Assembly (NCBI GenBank): GCA_016342355.1
Contig: JAEINP010000016.1
Location: 24,547 to 88,546, forward strand
Length of the DNA stretch: 64,000 nucleotides
Origin: Desulfatibacillum sp.
GTDB taxonomy: Bacteria; Desulfobacterota; Desulfobacteria; Desulfobacterales; Desulfatibacillaceae
Direction: 5' to 3'
Shown here: positions 25,250 to 34,472 of the stretch, piece by piece
Position numbering within the stretch: the stretch's first letter is position 1
How the letters are laid out: each line of letters opens with the position of its first letter
The notes under the pieces: model-generated
What the model was told of the DNA's origin: nothing
The model's input: the letters and a program-made list of their open reading frames with translations, nothing else
Databases searched by the model: none
Translations under genes and position numbers: made by a program

Positions 25250-26719
25250 ATGGGCGCCTATTTAAGTTTGCGGACAAAAATTTTCCTTCTTCTGGCTGGA
25301 TTGGTGGGAGTGAATTGTGTGGGAGCCGCCTCCACTCTGTGGTATACCTATTCCACTCAAAAACTTTATAAAATCGAATTATCACGGGGCATTAGCTCTC
25401 TTATTGCAGCTCAGGACCTGGAAACTGCTTTAATCATGCAAAAGGGTTATACCACCTACTTTTTTTTGGATGGTGATATCCAGTGGCTGGAAAGCCTTAA
25501 GGAGCATCAGCTGGGTTTCCGGGTAGGCATGGAGCGGGCCGAGAATGCTGCATCCTCGGAGCGTGAAAAACAGGTTCTCCAAAAGATATCAGATTCTTAT
25601 ATAAAATTTAGCATACAGAGGGAAGTGGTTATCGAGTTGTACAAAGAAGGGAATGAGAAAGCGGGCGCCGCCAAGCACTGGGAGGTGCGTAAGCAATTCC
25701 ATGTCATCTACACTTTTTGCGAAGAGTATAAGCAAATCCAGGAAAACCGTATTGACCTCGCCCATGAAGCGTATCGCCACAGGGGAAGAGTGCTTGCCGG
25801 TTTTTCTTTAGTGGCTGTTTTTCTTGCAGTGATATGCGGTTTTTTGCTGGGTTTTCTAATTTATCAGGAGATTTTGGAACCCCTTCGCCGTCTGGCCAGA
25901 TTAGGGGGGGAAGGCCCAAAAAGAAAGGGAGTGGGCAACGAGGTCCAGGCCCTTGGAAACAGGTTTGACAGCCTGTTACAGGATGTGGATCAGGCCCATA
26001 TGGAATTGGAGCAGAGCCGGGAGCACCTGATTCAGGCCGAAAAGCTGGCCATGGTAGGAAAACTCTCCGCCGGCGTGGCACACAGTATCCGCAACCCCCT
26101 GACTTCCGTAAAAATGCGGCTTTTTTCCTTGGAAAGATCCCTGGACCTGAACGACATCCAACGCGAGGATTTTGAAGTTATTTCTGAAGAAATTGGGCAT
26201 TTGAACACCATTGTTGGCAACTTTCTGGAGTTTGCCAGACCCCCCAGACTGCGTACGCAAAGGACCAGCTTGTCCGAGGTGGTGGACATGACCCTGCAAC
26301 TGGCCCAGCACCGGCTGGAATCCTATGGGGTGGAAGCCATTGTCCAGCGCAAGCTAAAACTTCCCTCCCTCATTGCTGATCCGGATCAACTCAAGGAATT
26401 CCTTATGAATCTCATCATGAATGCCTGTGAAGCCATGGGGGATGGCGGTAAACTATTCATCAAGGAGGAGTCGGCCGATATCAAGGGCTTAGGCCCTTGC
26501 GCCACCCTGCGCATTTGCGACACGGGACCCGGCATTCCCCCCAATATTGCGCCCAAGGTGTTTGAGCCTTTTTTTTCGAGTAAGGAAGAAGGCACCGGGC
26601 TTGGCCTGAGTATCGCCAGCCGCATCATTACCGAACACGGGGGGATTTTGCGCATGGAACATGAAGAAGGCATGGGCGCTTGTTTTTATGCGATCCTGCC
26701 CCTGAAGGAGGAAGAATAG
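25250..26719 (+). CDS. Sensor histidine kinase (NtrB-like partner of the sigma-54 activator)
   Basis: I placed the start at ATG 25250, since CAGGAG lies seven bases before it; the product has 489 residues. Helix 1 (about 9-30) and helix 2 (about 180-206) flank an all-helical extracytoplasmic region that looks like a four-helix-bundle sensor. After a linker comes HisKA with H278 in GVAHSIRNPLTSVK, then HATPase with NLIMNACEAM, DTGPGIPP and [12 protein letters not shown]. The stop TAG shares a base with the GTG start of the NtrC-type regulator, so the pair is made together and surely works together. Confidence 0.92.
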   Translation: MGAYLSLRTKIFLLLAGLVGVNCVGAASTLWYTYSTQKLYKIELSRGISSLIAAQDLETALIMQKGYTTYFFLDGDIQWLESLKEHQLGFRVGMERAENAASSEREKQVLQKISDSYIKFSIQREVVIELYKEGNEKAGAAKHWEVRKQFHVIYTFCEEYKQIQENRIDLAHEAYRHRGRVLAGFSLVAVFLAVICGFLLGFLIYQEILEPLRRLARLGGEGPKRKGVGNEVQALGNRFDSLLQDVDQAHMELEQSREHLIQAEKLAMVGKLSAGVAHSIRNPLTSVKMRLFSLERSLDLNDIQREDFEVISEEIGHLNTIVGNFLEFARPPRLRTQRTSLSEVVDMTLQLAQHRLESYGVEAIVQRKLKLPSLIADPDQLKEFLMNLIMNACEAMGDGGKLFIKEESADIKGLGPCATLRICDTGPGIPPNIAPKVFEPFFSSKEEGTGLGLSIASRIITEHGGILRMEHEEGMGACFYAILPLKEEE

Positions 26720-28155
26720 TGGCTACCATCCTGATTGTGGACGACGACCCCCAGTTGAGACAAAGTTTTGAAAGAATTCTCCAGGAAGAAGAGCACCTTG
26801 TCCATACCGCCTCCAGCGGCGAGGCAGGGCTTGTAAAGGTGGAGCAAATCAAGCCTGATCTGGTGATCATGGACGTGCGTATGCCAGGGATGGACGGGCT
26901 GACAACCTACCGGGAAATCCAAAAAATCGAGCCTCGCCTGCCTGTGATCATCATGACCGCCTTTGGCACTACTGAGACCGCCATAGAAGCCACCAAAATG
27001 GGGGCCTTTGACTACATCCTGAAACCCTTTGATATTCCGGCAATTTTGGCTTTGATTGACCAGGCCATCAAGGCCTCGCGCTTCATGCATACCAAGGTGC
27101 AGGTGGGTGACTATTCGGACGATGCTCCCCAGGATGCTCTGGTGGGAAAAAGCCCGGCCATGCAGGACATATACAAATCCATAGGCAGGGTTGCCTCCAC
27201 GGACGCCACCGTGCTGGTGCGCGGAGAATCCGGCACAGGCAAGGAACTGGCAGCCCGGGCTATATACCAGCACAGTCTGCGGGCCCATCGGCCCTTTTTG
27301 GTCATCAACTGCGTAGCCATTCCCCCCACTCTTTTGGAAAGTGAATTGTTCGGCTATGAAAAAGGGGCGTTTACCGGGGCTTCCAGCCGGAGGGTGGGCA
27401 AGATCGAACGGGCCAACCATGGGTCCATTTTCCTGGATGAAATTGGGGATATGCCACTGGAAATTCAGTCAAAAATTCTTCGTCTGCTCCAGGAAAGGAG
27501 TATCGAACGTCTGGGAGGCAGGGAGCCCATTCCCGTGGATGTCCGGATTATAGCAGCCACCAACCGCAACCTGGAAGAAGCTGTGCGCCAGGGACACTTC
27601 CGGGAGGATCTTTATTATCGCCTGAAAGTGGTGACCCTCACCCTGCCGCCCCTAAGAGAAAGAATCGGGGACGTGCCTCTGTTGGCGGAGTACTTTTTGT
27701 CCAGGCACGCCATGGCAATGGCCATGCCCAATCCCGGCCTGACCAAAGCTGCGGCCAGAATACTGGAAACCCAACCCTGGCCAGGCAATGTGCGGGAGTT
27801 GTCCAATGCCCTGCAAAAAGCCCTGATCTTTTCAAAAGGCTACCCGCTGGAACCTGAAGAAATCAGCCGGGCAGCTGCCTGGTCCATGCCCGACGATGTT
27901 CAGGCCCAGGATACCGACGATGAGCATGTGGACGCCCTCATCCGCAAATGGGTGCGGGAGCAGATGAGCATCAGCCATGACGGGCGCCTTTTTGAACAGA
28001 TAATGGACCACCTGGGCAGTCTGGTTATTGCCGAAACCCTGCGCATTACCGGAGGAAACCGGACCCGGGCAGCCAAGATTTTAGGGCTTTCCCGGCCTAC
28101 CCTTCTTTCCCGCATTGAAAAATACGATCTCAAGATCAAGACCTCTGTTTCCTAA
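26719..28155 (+). CDS. NtrC-family sigma-54-dependent response regulator
   Basis: A 478-residue activator. Receiver 1-120 has D52 in VIMDVRMPGMDG, T80 and K102. The AAA+ domain (about 142-375) has Walker A GESGTGKE (169-176), the sigma-54 contact motif GAFTGA (216-221), Walker B GSIFLDEIGD (235-244) and the arginine-finger region DLYYRLKVVTLTLPPLRER. A C-terminal Fis-type helix-turn-helix follows (GGNRTRAAKILGLSRPTLLSRI). The start is GTG 26719, after AAGGAGGAAG, overlapping the kinase stop. It is the only sigma-54 activator in the window, and four sigma-54-type promoters lie nearby, so it probably controls the surrounding operons. Confidence 0.96.
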   Translation: MATILIVDDDPQLRQSFERILQEEEHLVHTASSGEAGLVKVEQIKPDLVIMDVRMPGMDGLTTYREIQKIEPRLPVIIMTAFGTTETAIEATKMGAFDYILKPFDIPAILALIDQAIKASRFMHTKVQVGDYSDDAPQDALVGKSPAMQDIYKSIGRVASTDATVLVRGESGTGKELAARAIYQHSLRAHRPFLVINCVAIPPTLLESELFGYEKGAFTGASSRRVGKIERANHGSIFLDEIGDMPLEIQSKILRLLQERSIERLGGREPIPVDVRIIAATNRNLEEAVRQGHFREDLYYRLKVVTLTLPPLRERIGDVPLLAEYFLSRHAMAMAMPNPGLTKAAARILETQPWPGNVRELSNALQKALIFSKGYPLEPEEISRAAAWSMPDDVQAQDTDDEHVDALIRKWVREQMSISHDGRLFEQIMDHLGSLVIAETLRITGGNRTRAAKILGLSRPTLLSRIEKYDLKIKTSVS

Positions 28156-28170
28156 GCTCCAAGCCCCTGT

Positions 28171-28197
28171 TTTACGAAGTGTAAAGATTTTTTACAC
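28171..28197. promoter_or_regulatory. Overlapping dyads, candidate enhancer site
   Basis: TTTAC-GAAGT-GTAAA (28171-28185) overlaps GTGTAAA-GATTT-TTTACAC (28179-28197), a perfect 7-5-7 dyad. The pair lies about 95-120 bases upstream of the sigma-54-type promoter at 28292. Confidence 0.5.
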
Positions 28198-28207
28198 CCC
28201 CCCTGCC

Positions 28208-28232
28208 AAGGGCCTTCTCAGGCCCTTTGTTT
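28208..28232 (+). terminator. Rho-independent terminator after the sigma-54 activator gene
   Basis: AAGGGCCT (28208-28215) and AGGCCCTT (28220-28227) form an 8-bp stem with a TCTC loop, followed by a T-rich run. It separates the kinase/activator operon from the next unit. Confidence 0.82.
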
Positions 28233-28291
28233 AAAAACGACATTAGAAAAAAAATTCAAGCATTTATATCAATTTTTTCCCCCCATGAATT

Positions 28292-28308
28292 CTGGTACGG
28301 CTGTTGCG
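28292..28308 (+). promoter_or_regulatory. Sigma-54-type promoter of the second DASS operon
   Basis: CTGGTACGGCTGTTGCG has GG-N10-GC spacing, CTGG-ACG at -24 and TTGC at -12. It lies 40 bases before the ATG at 28348, after the terminator of the upstream operon. Confidence 0.7.
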
Positions 28309-28347
28309 ATACTTCCTGGCAGCTTAGGCTGCCAAAGGAGGGCGGAC

Positions 28348-28770
28348 ATGCTTGAACCAGAAATCACAATTTGCGTTGCCGACCCCAACCCTCGGGTCAG
28401 AGAACTGTTGCGAAGGGAATTTTCGTCCCTGGGATGCACGGTGATTTTGGCGCGTACCAGCCAAGAGGTTGTGGAGGCGTGTTTGTCATCCAGTCCGCCC
28501 GATCTGGTGGTCGTGGATCCGGAATTATCTTGCGCGGATTCCGACCCTATCCTGACCAGGATTTCCATGTTCATGCCCAAGTTACCGGTCGTGCTTCATG
28601 CATTTCCCGGTGAAGCATTGAATCATCCGGCGGCTCACAAGGCTGCAGCCATATTGGAAAAGGGGGAGAGCACAAACCGCTTAAAGGATGTGGTCTTCCG
28701 AATCTTAAACGAACGCGACGTGGTAACCCGGACTAACAAATGGAAAAGGAAAGACATTACAGCGGAGTAA
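28348..28770 (+). CDS. Degenerate receiver-like protein
   Basis: A 140-residue protein with the receiver fold outline. The N-terminal acidic pair is reduced to ADPN (about 10-13). The phospho-acceptor position still holds Asp (LVVVDPEL), and a lysine remains in ILEKGES. The conserved Thr/Ser after strand 4 is missing (PVVLHAFPG), so signalling by normal phosphorylation is doubtful. The start at 28348 follows AAAGGAGG; an earlier in-frame ATG at 28285 would lie upstream of the promoter. It overlaps the next kinase gene by 31 bases and is first in the operon. Confidence 0.7.
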   Translation: MLEPEITICVADPNPRVRELLRREFSSLGCTVILARTSQEVVEACLSSSPPDLVVVDPELSCADSDPILTRISMFMPKLPVVLHAFPGEALNHPAAHKAAAILEKGESTNRLKDVVFRILNERDVVTRTNKWKRKDITAE

Positions 28771-30542
28771 GAAGGCGGCTGATGTTTCTTATCATCCTGA
28801 TTTCATTGGCTCCCTTAGCTCTTATAGCTGTCGTCAATAGCTATCAGTTCAAGATTGCCTATGAATCCAAGGTGCTGGAACACCTTGAACAGGTTGTCGA
28901 AAAACACAAGCAAAACATTGACACTTTCCTGAACGAAAATCTGGCGGACCTTCGGGTTATCGCCAGCATCTACCCTATTGAAAATTTCCAGGATGAACTC
29001 TTTTTGTCCGAGCTGCTCAGGAATTTGCAAATAGAGCATGGAGGCGTGGTGGTGGACATGGGCCTGGTGGACGACCAAGGGGTGCAATTGGCCTATTCCG
29101 GGCCTTTCAAGCTGGGCAAAGCAGTATATGGGGATGCAGCCTGGTTTCGGGAGGCCATGACCAGGAGGAACTACATCAGCGATGTGTTCATGGGACTCCG
29201 GGGCCTGCCCCACTTTATTGTGGCCACCAAAATCTCCGCCAACGGCAGGGAGTGGCTACTCAGGTGCACCATTGATTTCATGGCTTTCAACCGGTTGGTG
29301 GAAAACATCAGCATCGGAGAGACCGGCCTGGCGTTCATAATCAATCGTCAGGGCGCCTTCCAGACCAAGCCCCGCATCCACCTGGAACCTCATGTGGGAT
29401 CTTTGAGTGAGTTGGTATGGGGCAAGCATCCTGCGGAATCCAAACCAATCCAAAATTCAGCGCATAACTGGTGGGCCTCCCAAACCAGGGATTTCGCCAC
29501 AGCTCTGCCGGTTCGGACCATTGTTGCCGATGATCCAGGAGCTCCGGGCGAGAGCGCCATTTACATCATGACCCAGCTCAAGCAGGGTCAGTGGGCCCTG
29601 GTGTATCGCCAAAACGCCCGTGACGCCTTTGGCGCATGGTACAGAACCCGAAACGTAGCCATAATCATATTCCTGGTGGGAAGCATGTCCATTGTTTTTA
29701 TGGCGTTTTTGGTTTCAGCCAAGACCGTGAAACGGCTGGAAATGGCGGACCGGGAAAAAGAGATGATGAACGAAAAAGTCATTGAGGCTGGCAAGCTGGC
29801 CTCCTTGGGGGAACTGGCGGCAGGGATCGCCCATGAGATCAACAATCCGGTAGCCATCATGGTGGAGGAGTCCGGCTGGATAGGGGATCTTTTGGAGGAG
29901 GACGAATTTAAGGAAACTGAGAATGTTACGGAAATCCGCCGTTCCCTGAAGCAAATCAAAACTCAGGGCAATCGATGCAAGGAAATCACTCACAAGCTCC
30001 TGAGTTTCGCCCGAAGGACAGACCCCAGGCAGCAAGAAGTAAATTTAAACGACCTCATCCAGGAAGTGGTGGACCTAAGCGGGCAAAGGGCCAAATACGC
30101 CAATGTAAAAATCCATCAAATCCTGGCGAAGGACCTGCGGATGGTCCAGGCCTCCCCTTCGGAGTTGCAGCAGGTTTTGTTGAACCTTATCAATAATTCC
30201 ATTGATGCCATCGACCACAAGCAGGGAGGCGAAGTGACCATTTCCACCACCAATGGGGATGGGGATGTAAGTTTTCATGTGGCGGATACGGGCCAGGGAA
30301 TTCCGGACGCAGTTTTGAAAAGAGTTTTTGATCCGTTTTTTACAACCAAACCCGTGGGCAAAGGAACGGGACTGGGTCTTTCCATCTGCTACGGCATCAT
30401 TCAGAAGATGGGGGGGAAAATTTCGGTAAATAGTTCGGTTGGGATGGGCACCACTTTTCACATCAGTCTTCCGGCCGCGTTAAATGGAAAAGCCGGAAGC
30501 GAGAAAGAACACGCAAATTACAGAGGAGGAGAACATGTCTGA
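28740..30542 (+). CDS. Sensor histidine kinase with Cache-type extracytoplasmic domain
   Basis: A 600-residue paralogue of the kinase at 22819-24504. Helices at about 14-34 and 306-326 flank a dCache-like sensor ([35 protein letters not shown]). HisKA has H365 in [13 protein letters not shown]; HATPase has [18 protein letters not shown] and [14 protein letters not shown]. The sensor is about 30 residues longer than in the paralogue, so the ligand may differ. Its start overlaps the degenerate receiver gene and its stop overlaps the next regulator by eight bases. Confidence 0.93.
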   Translation: MEKERHYSGVRRRLMFLIILISLAPLALIAVVNSYQFKIAYESKVLEHLEQVVEKHKQNIDTFLNENLADLRVIASIYPIENFQDELFLSELLRNLQIEHGGVVVDMGLVDDQGVQLAYSGPFKLGKAVYGDAAWFREAMTRRNYISDVFMGLRGLPHFIVATKISANGREWLLRCTIDFMAFNRLVENISIGETGLAFIINRQGAFQTKPRIHLEPHVGSLSELVWGKHPAESKPIQNSAHNWWASQTRDFATALPVRTIVADDPGAPGESAIYIMTQLKQGQWALVYRQNARDAFGAWYRTRNVAIIIFLVGSMSIVFMAFLVSAKTVKRLEMADREKEMMNEKVIEAGKLASLGELAAGIAHEINNPVAIMVEESGWIGDLLEEDEFKETENVTEIRRSLKQIKTQGNRCKEITHKLLSFARRTDPRQQEVNLNDLIQEVVDLSGQRAKYANVKIHQILAKDLRMVQASPSELQQVLLNLINNSIDAIDHKQGGEVTISTTNGDGDVSFHVADTGQGIPDAVLKRVFDPFFTTKPVGKGTGLGLSICYGIIQKMGGKISVNSSVGMGTTFHISLPAALNGKAGSEKEHANYRGGEHV

Positions 30543-30969
30543 TATCAAAGTTATGCTCGTGGATGACGAGCAATCTTTTGTGGAAACCATGGCAAAGAGG
30601 CTGACCAAGCGAAAACTGGAAGTGGTTCAAGCCTTTACTGGCGAGGAAGGCCTGGAAAAACTGAATGAAACCTTTGGAGTGGATGTAGTGGTCCTGGACG
30701 TGAAAATGCCTGGCATGGACGGCATAGAGACCCTGAAGGAAATCAGGAAGCGCCACCCCTTGGTGGAAGTGATCATGCTCACGGGCCATGCCACAGTCCA
30801 GAGCGCTATTGACGGCATGAAGCAAGGCGCTTTCGACTACCTGATGAAGCCATGTGACATGGATGACCTGTTGGGTAAGGTGAGAGAGGCCAAAGCCAAA
30901 AAGGAAAATCATGAGCAAAAAATCGCCCAGGCACGGGCAATGAACATCGTCAACAGACGGGGAGACTGA
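30535..30969 (+). CDS. Single-domain response regulator
   Basis: A 144-residue receiver with D10/D11, D55 in VVVLDVKMPGMDG, T in MLTGHATV and K in LMKPCD. It has the same basic tail (KKENHEQKIAQARAMN) as the regulator at 22308, so the kinase-regulator pairs of the two DASS operons are paralogous. GAGGAGG lies before ATG 30535, which overlaps the kinase stop. Confidence 0.92.
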   Translation: MSDIKVMLVDDEQSFVETMAKRLTKRKLEVVQAFTGEEGLEKLNETFGVDVVVLDVKMPGMDGIETLKEIRKRHPLVEVIMLTGHATVQSAIDGMKQGAFDYLMKPCDMDDLLGKVREAKAKKENHEQKIAQARAMNIVNRRGD

Positions 30970-30989
30970 TTGTTTAGAGAGGCCACGCC

Positions 30990-31388
30990 ATGAAAATAAT
31001 CACACCCGACATAAAACCCTTAAAGATCCTGCTCGTCGATGATGAGCAGGGTTATCTGCACGTCCTGGAAAAAAGGATGGCGCGCAGAAACATAGAAGTC
31101 ACGGCCGCCACCAGTGGTTCGGATGCTGTGGGAATTTTAAGGGGAACGGATTTTGATGTGGCGGTGGTGGATCTGAAAATGGAGGATATGGACGGGATAG
31201 AGGTCCTCAATATTTTCAAAAAAATGGTCCCGGAAATGCCCGTCATCATCCTCACGGGACATGGATCGGAAAAGGCCGCCCGTCAGGGTATGGCCCAGGG
31301 AGCTTTTGACTATCTTACCAAGCCCTGCGACCTGGAAGATCTTTTGGAAAAGATATACCAAGCCTGCCCTTCTTATGAAGAAGGTTGA
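30990..31388 (+). CDS. Single-domain response regulator
   Basis: A 132-residue receiver: DDE at 17-19, phospho-acceptor D61 in VAVVDLKMEDMDG, T in ILTGHGS and K in LTKPCD. It lacks the basic tail of the neighbouring regulator and has a ten-residue N-terminal extension. It starts 20 bases after the previous regulator and could receive phosphate from the same kinase, giving a branched output. Confidence 0.9.
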   Translation: MKIITPDIKPLKILLVDDEQGYLHVLEKRMARRNIEVTAATSGSDAVGILRGTDFDVAVVDLKMEDMDGIEVLNIFKKMVPEMPVIILTGHGSEKAARQGMAQGAFDYLTKPCDLEDLLEKIYQACPSYEEG

Positions 31389-31424
31389 TACAGGGGCTGT
31401 TACTGTGCCTGGAAAGGACGAAAC

Positions 31425-33008
31425 ATGATTTTCAAGAACAAGTATTTTCAACTATGCCTGGCTTTGAGCCTGGGGGTGATCATCCTCCTGTTGCCCAGGC
31501 CGGAAGGCAACACCTTTAAGATTGTAGGTGACGAAGCTCAACTCGTCTTGCAGCAGGTTTCCGGAGAATTTGAACTGGTTTCCCGGGACGCCAAAACCAA
31601 GGAATACACTGTCCGGATCACCAACGCCGAAAAGGTTGGCCCTGAGGTCGCTAATTACCTGAAAGAGGCGGCCTCCCAGGTCCAGGGGGACAAAAAGATC
31701 ACCGTGGAATATCAGGACGGCCTGGACCCCAAGGGAAAACGCTTTTTAGCCATACTGGGGGTTTTGATCTTTCTGTTTGTGGTGGAGCCCATTCCTCTGG
31801 AAATCACAGCCATTGGCATTGGCGTTTCCCTGGTGCTCATGGGCGTGACGGACGTGAAAAACGCCTGGGCGCCCTACATGCACCCGGTGGTGGTCTTCAT
31901 CATGTGCTGCCTCATATTCGCCATTGCCCTGGATAAAGCGGGGCTGACCAAGCGGCTGGGGTATTTTATCGTAAAAATGGCCGGAACCAGCGTGGTGAAG
32001 TTCACCTTCATCATTTCCATCGGCCTGGGTATCGCTTCGTCGTTCATGCATGATGCCGCAGCGGTCGCCGTGGGTATCATCACCATGCTGCCCCTTATGA
32101 AGGCCGCAGGCATCGCCCCGGGAACAAAAACCGCTAAATTCATGATGCTTTCCCTGCCTTTTGCCTGTTCCAGCGGAGGCATGGGTTCCCTGATCGGCGG
32201 CGGGCGCTGCATGGTTTCAGCGGCGTTTTTAAAGGAATTCACGGGTGTGGAAATCAGCTTTGTGGATTGGATCGTCTTTGCCATGCCCGCAGCCCTCATT
32301 TGCGTACCCGCAGCTGTCTTAATCGTTTACATGGTGTACCGTCCAGATCCCAAATACAAACTGCCCCAGTTTGACGAATCCCTGGGTCCCTGGACCGGTT
32401 TGGAGAAAAAAACCATTGTTGTTATCTGCCTGGCCTTCCTGTTGTGGTTGACCAAGGGAATCCATGGTTTGGATTATTCGATTACAGGTATGATAGCGGT
32501 GGGCGCCCTGATCCTGATGGAAGTCCTGAAATGGGACGACATCCACGAAAACCTGGAATGGGGCACTGCCCTGTTCATTTTTGGCGGCGGCATATCTCTG
32601 GGTCTGGGTATGGGGTACTCCGGGGCCGCATCCTATTTCGCCAACCTGTTCTTCCCGTACATCCAGGGCGGGGGCTGGCTGCTTCTGTTCGTGGGTGTGG
32701 GTGTGTTCGGGGCCCTGGTTACCAACGCCATGGCCAACGTGGCCGCGGCGGCGTTGATTTTACCCATCGTCATCCCCATGGCGCAGTTGGAAGGGGTGGA
32801 TCCCAGAGTCCTGGCTCTGTGCCTGGGCATGGCGACGTCTTTCGCCATGCTCCTGGTTATCGGGTGTCCTCCCAACGCCATTGCCTATAGTTACAAATAC
32901 TTCAAGGCTTCGGACCTTACCAAGGTGGGGGCGGTGGCGACCCCCATCCTCCTGGGAATTCTGGTACTGGTGGCCAGCGTGTGGTGGCGGATTCTGGGGC
33001 TGGTATAA
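31425..33008 (+). CDS. DASS (SLC13) family anion/dicarboxylate transporter
   Basis: A 527-residue transporter related to the one at 20411 but with a shorter extracytoplasmic insert (about 65 residues, 30-100) after the first helix. DASS features include VVEPIPLEITAIGIG, CSSGGMGSLIGGGR, LVTNAMANVAAAALILP and VIGCPPNAIAYSY. The two SNT-type substrate loops of the family are altered (SGG and TNA forms), so substrate choice may differ from standard citrate or succinate carriers. Position after kinase and regulators suggests substrate-controlled expression. Confidence 0.86.
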   Translation: MIFKNKYFQLCLALSLGVIILLLPRPEGNTFKIVGDEAQLVLQQVSGEFELVSRDAKTKEYTVRITNAEKVGPEVANYLKEAASQVQGDKKITVEYQDGLDPKGKRFLAILGVLIFLFVVEPIPLEITAIGIGVSLVLMGVTDVKNAWAPYMHPVVVFIMCCLIFAIALDKAGLTKRLGYFIVKMAGTSVVKFTFIISIGLGIASSFMHDAAAVAVGIITMLPLMKAAGIAPGTKTAKFMMLSLPFACSSGGMGSLIGGGRCMVSAAFLKEFTGVEISFVDWIVFAMPAALICVPAAVLIVYMVYRPDPKYKLPQFDESLGPWTGLEKKTIVVICLAFLLWLTKGIHGLDYSITGMIAVGALILMEVLKWDDIHENLEWGTALFIFGGGISLGLGMGYSGAASYFANLFFPYIQGGGWLLLFVGVGVFGALVTNAMANVAAAALILPIVIPMAQLEGVDPRVLALCLGMATSFAMLLVIGCPPNAIAYSYKYFKASDLTKVGAVATPILLGILVLVASVWWRILGLV

Positions 33009-33082
33009 AGCGGATTTCACGGATTTATTAATTTGGTGAAACAGGTGTAGGATGGCTGAAAAGCCGGAAAGGAGCACGGATT

Positions 33083-33271
33083 ATGAAAAAAATCATCGTA
33101 ACCTCCAGCAGGCCGGACAAAGAGGGAAAAACCCTGGCCGCCATGCTGCATGTCCTGTTTCCCGAGTGCGAAATCCAGGTCACGGATGACTCCCATGGAA
33201 CCCGGATGAAATCCAGTGCAACTGCGCAAAACAGGGATTCAATAAATCGTGAACAACGAAAAAGCCATTAA
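33083..33271 (+). CDS. Small protein of unknown function (62 residues)
   Basis: It starts MKKIIVTSSRPDKEGKTLAA and has a good AAAGGAG ribosome site. The first 38 residues look like one beta-alpha-beta unit of a small alpha/beta protein; the rest is polar. It overlaps the start of the REC-kinase gene by 23 bases, so its translation may feed the poorly placed GTG start of that gene. It could be a short leader protein rather than a folded one. Confidence 0.5.
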   Translation: MKKIIVTSSRPDKEGKTLAAMLHVLFPECEIQVTDDSHGTRMKSSATAQNRDSINREQRKSH

Positions 33272-34472
33272 ACTGTTGTTGGTGGATGACGAGGACGCGT
33301 TTCGGCAGGCCCTGGCCAAAAGGCTGGGGCGGCGGGAAATGGACGTTTTCCAGGCATCCACCGGGGAAGAGGCTCTGGAGGTATTGAAGGCCACCCCGGC
33401 CAATGTGGTGGTCATGGACGTGAAAATGCCGGGCATGGGGGGATTGGACGCCCTCTCCCGCATCCGCCATGAGCACCCGGGGACAGAGGTGATCCTTCTT
33501 ACCGGCCAGGCCGCCGTGGAAGACGGCATTACGGGAATCCGTTCCGGAGCTTTTGATTATTTGCAAAAACCTGTGGAAACGGAAAACCTGGTCAACAAAA
33601 TCCGCCAGGCCTTTGACAAAGGCAAGCACCGGACGGACCTTGCAAAAGAAGCGGAAATGCGGGAATCCCTGGAAAGGCAGATGGCAACGGCCGAAAGGCT
33701 GGCCTCCCTGGGAACCCTGGCGGCGGGAGTCGCCCACGAAATAAACAACCCCTTGGCCATTATCGCCGAGGCGGCGGGGTATATGCGTTTGCTTTTGAAA
33801 AAAGAGGAATGCGCAACCATACCCTTTCACGACCAGTTAGAAAAGGCATTGGGCAAAATTGAAAAAAGCGTGGGAAGGGCCAAACGGACCACCATGCAAC
33901 TTCTTGGTTTTGCGGGACAGCCGGATGCGGTATATAGGGAGATTGAGCTAGATGATCTTGTGGAAGAGGTGATCCTGCTGGTGAGCGGCCAGGCCTCGGG
34001 TATGGGGGTGACAGTTATCAAGGAGCAAAACCCCTGTCCCATTATCCTGTGGACTGATCCTCACCGGCTCAGACAGGTGCTTATCAACCTGGTTTCCAAC
34101 GGAATCGCGGCATGCGACAGAGGGGGACGGGTTTTCATAGGAAGCGCGTTTTCCGAGGGCATGGCTGTCATCCATGTCCGGGATACGGGCCATGGCATTC
34201 CCAAGGAAAACATGGACCGGATTTTCGAGCCATTTTTCACAACCAAACCTCCGGGTCAGGGTACCGGGTTAGGGCTGTTCGTAAGCCTGGATATTATCAA
34301 ACGCCTGGGAGGCGCCATACAAGTGGAAAGCAAAGTGGGTCAGGGCGCCTGCTTCCGGGTGAGTGTTCCTCGCCGTGGAAAGGCCTGCCCCGAGGTATCC
34401 AACGACATTGACTGGCGGGACAAAGCCAGAGAACTTGAAAGGAGAGACAATCATGGTGCGGGTGCCCATTAA
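33249..34472 (+). CDS. Receiver-histidine kinase fusion (soluble)
   Basis: A 407-residue cytoplasmic protein with the order receiver then kinase. Receiver: DDE at 13-15, D57 in VVVMDVKMPGMGG, T in LLTGQ and K107. HisKA: H163 in [13 protein letters not shown]. HATPase: NLVSNGIAACD, DTGHGIPKEN and GQGTGLGLFVSLDI. It has no membrane segment and no input domain other than the receiver, so it probably receives phosphate from an upstream kinase and passes it on. The start is GTG 33249 inside the preceding small gene; the stop lies 20 bases into the next regulator. Confidence 0.92.
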   Translation: MNNEKAIKLLLVDDEDAFRQALAKRLGRREMDVFQASTGEEALEVLKATPANVVVMDVKMPGMGGLDALSRIRHEHPGTEVILLTGQAAVEDGITGIRSGAFDYLQKPVETENLVNKIRQAFDKGKHRTDLAKEAEMRESLERQMATAERLASLGTLAAGVAHEINNPLAIIAEAAGYMRLLLKKEECATIPFHDQLEKALGKIEKSVGRAKRTTMQLLGFAGQPDAVYREIELDDLVEEVILLVSGQASGMGVTVIKEQNPCPIILWTDPHRLRQVLINLVSNGIAACDRGGRVFIGSAFSEGMAVIHVRDTGHGIPKENMDRIFEPFFTTKPPGQGTGLGLFVSLDIIKRLGGAIQVESKVGQGACFRVSVPRRGKACPEVSNDIDWRDKARELERRDNHGAGAH

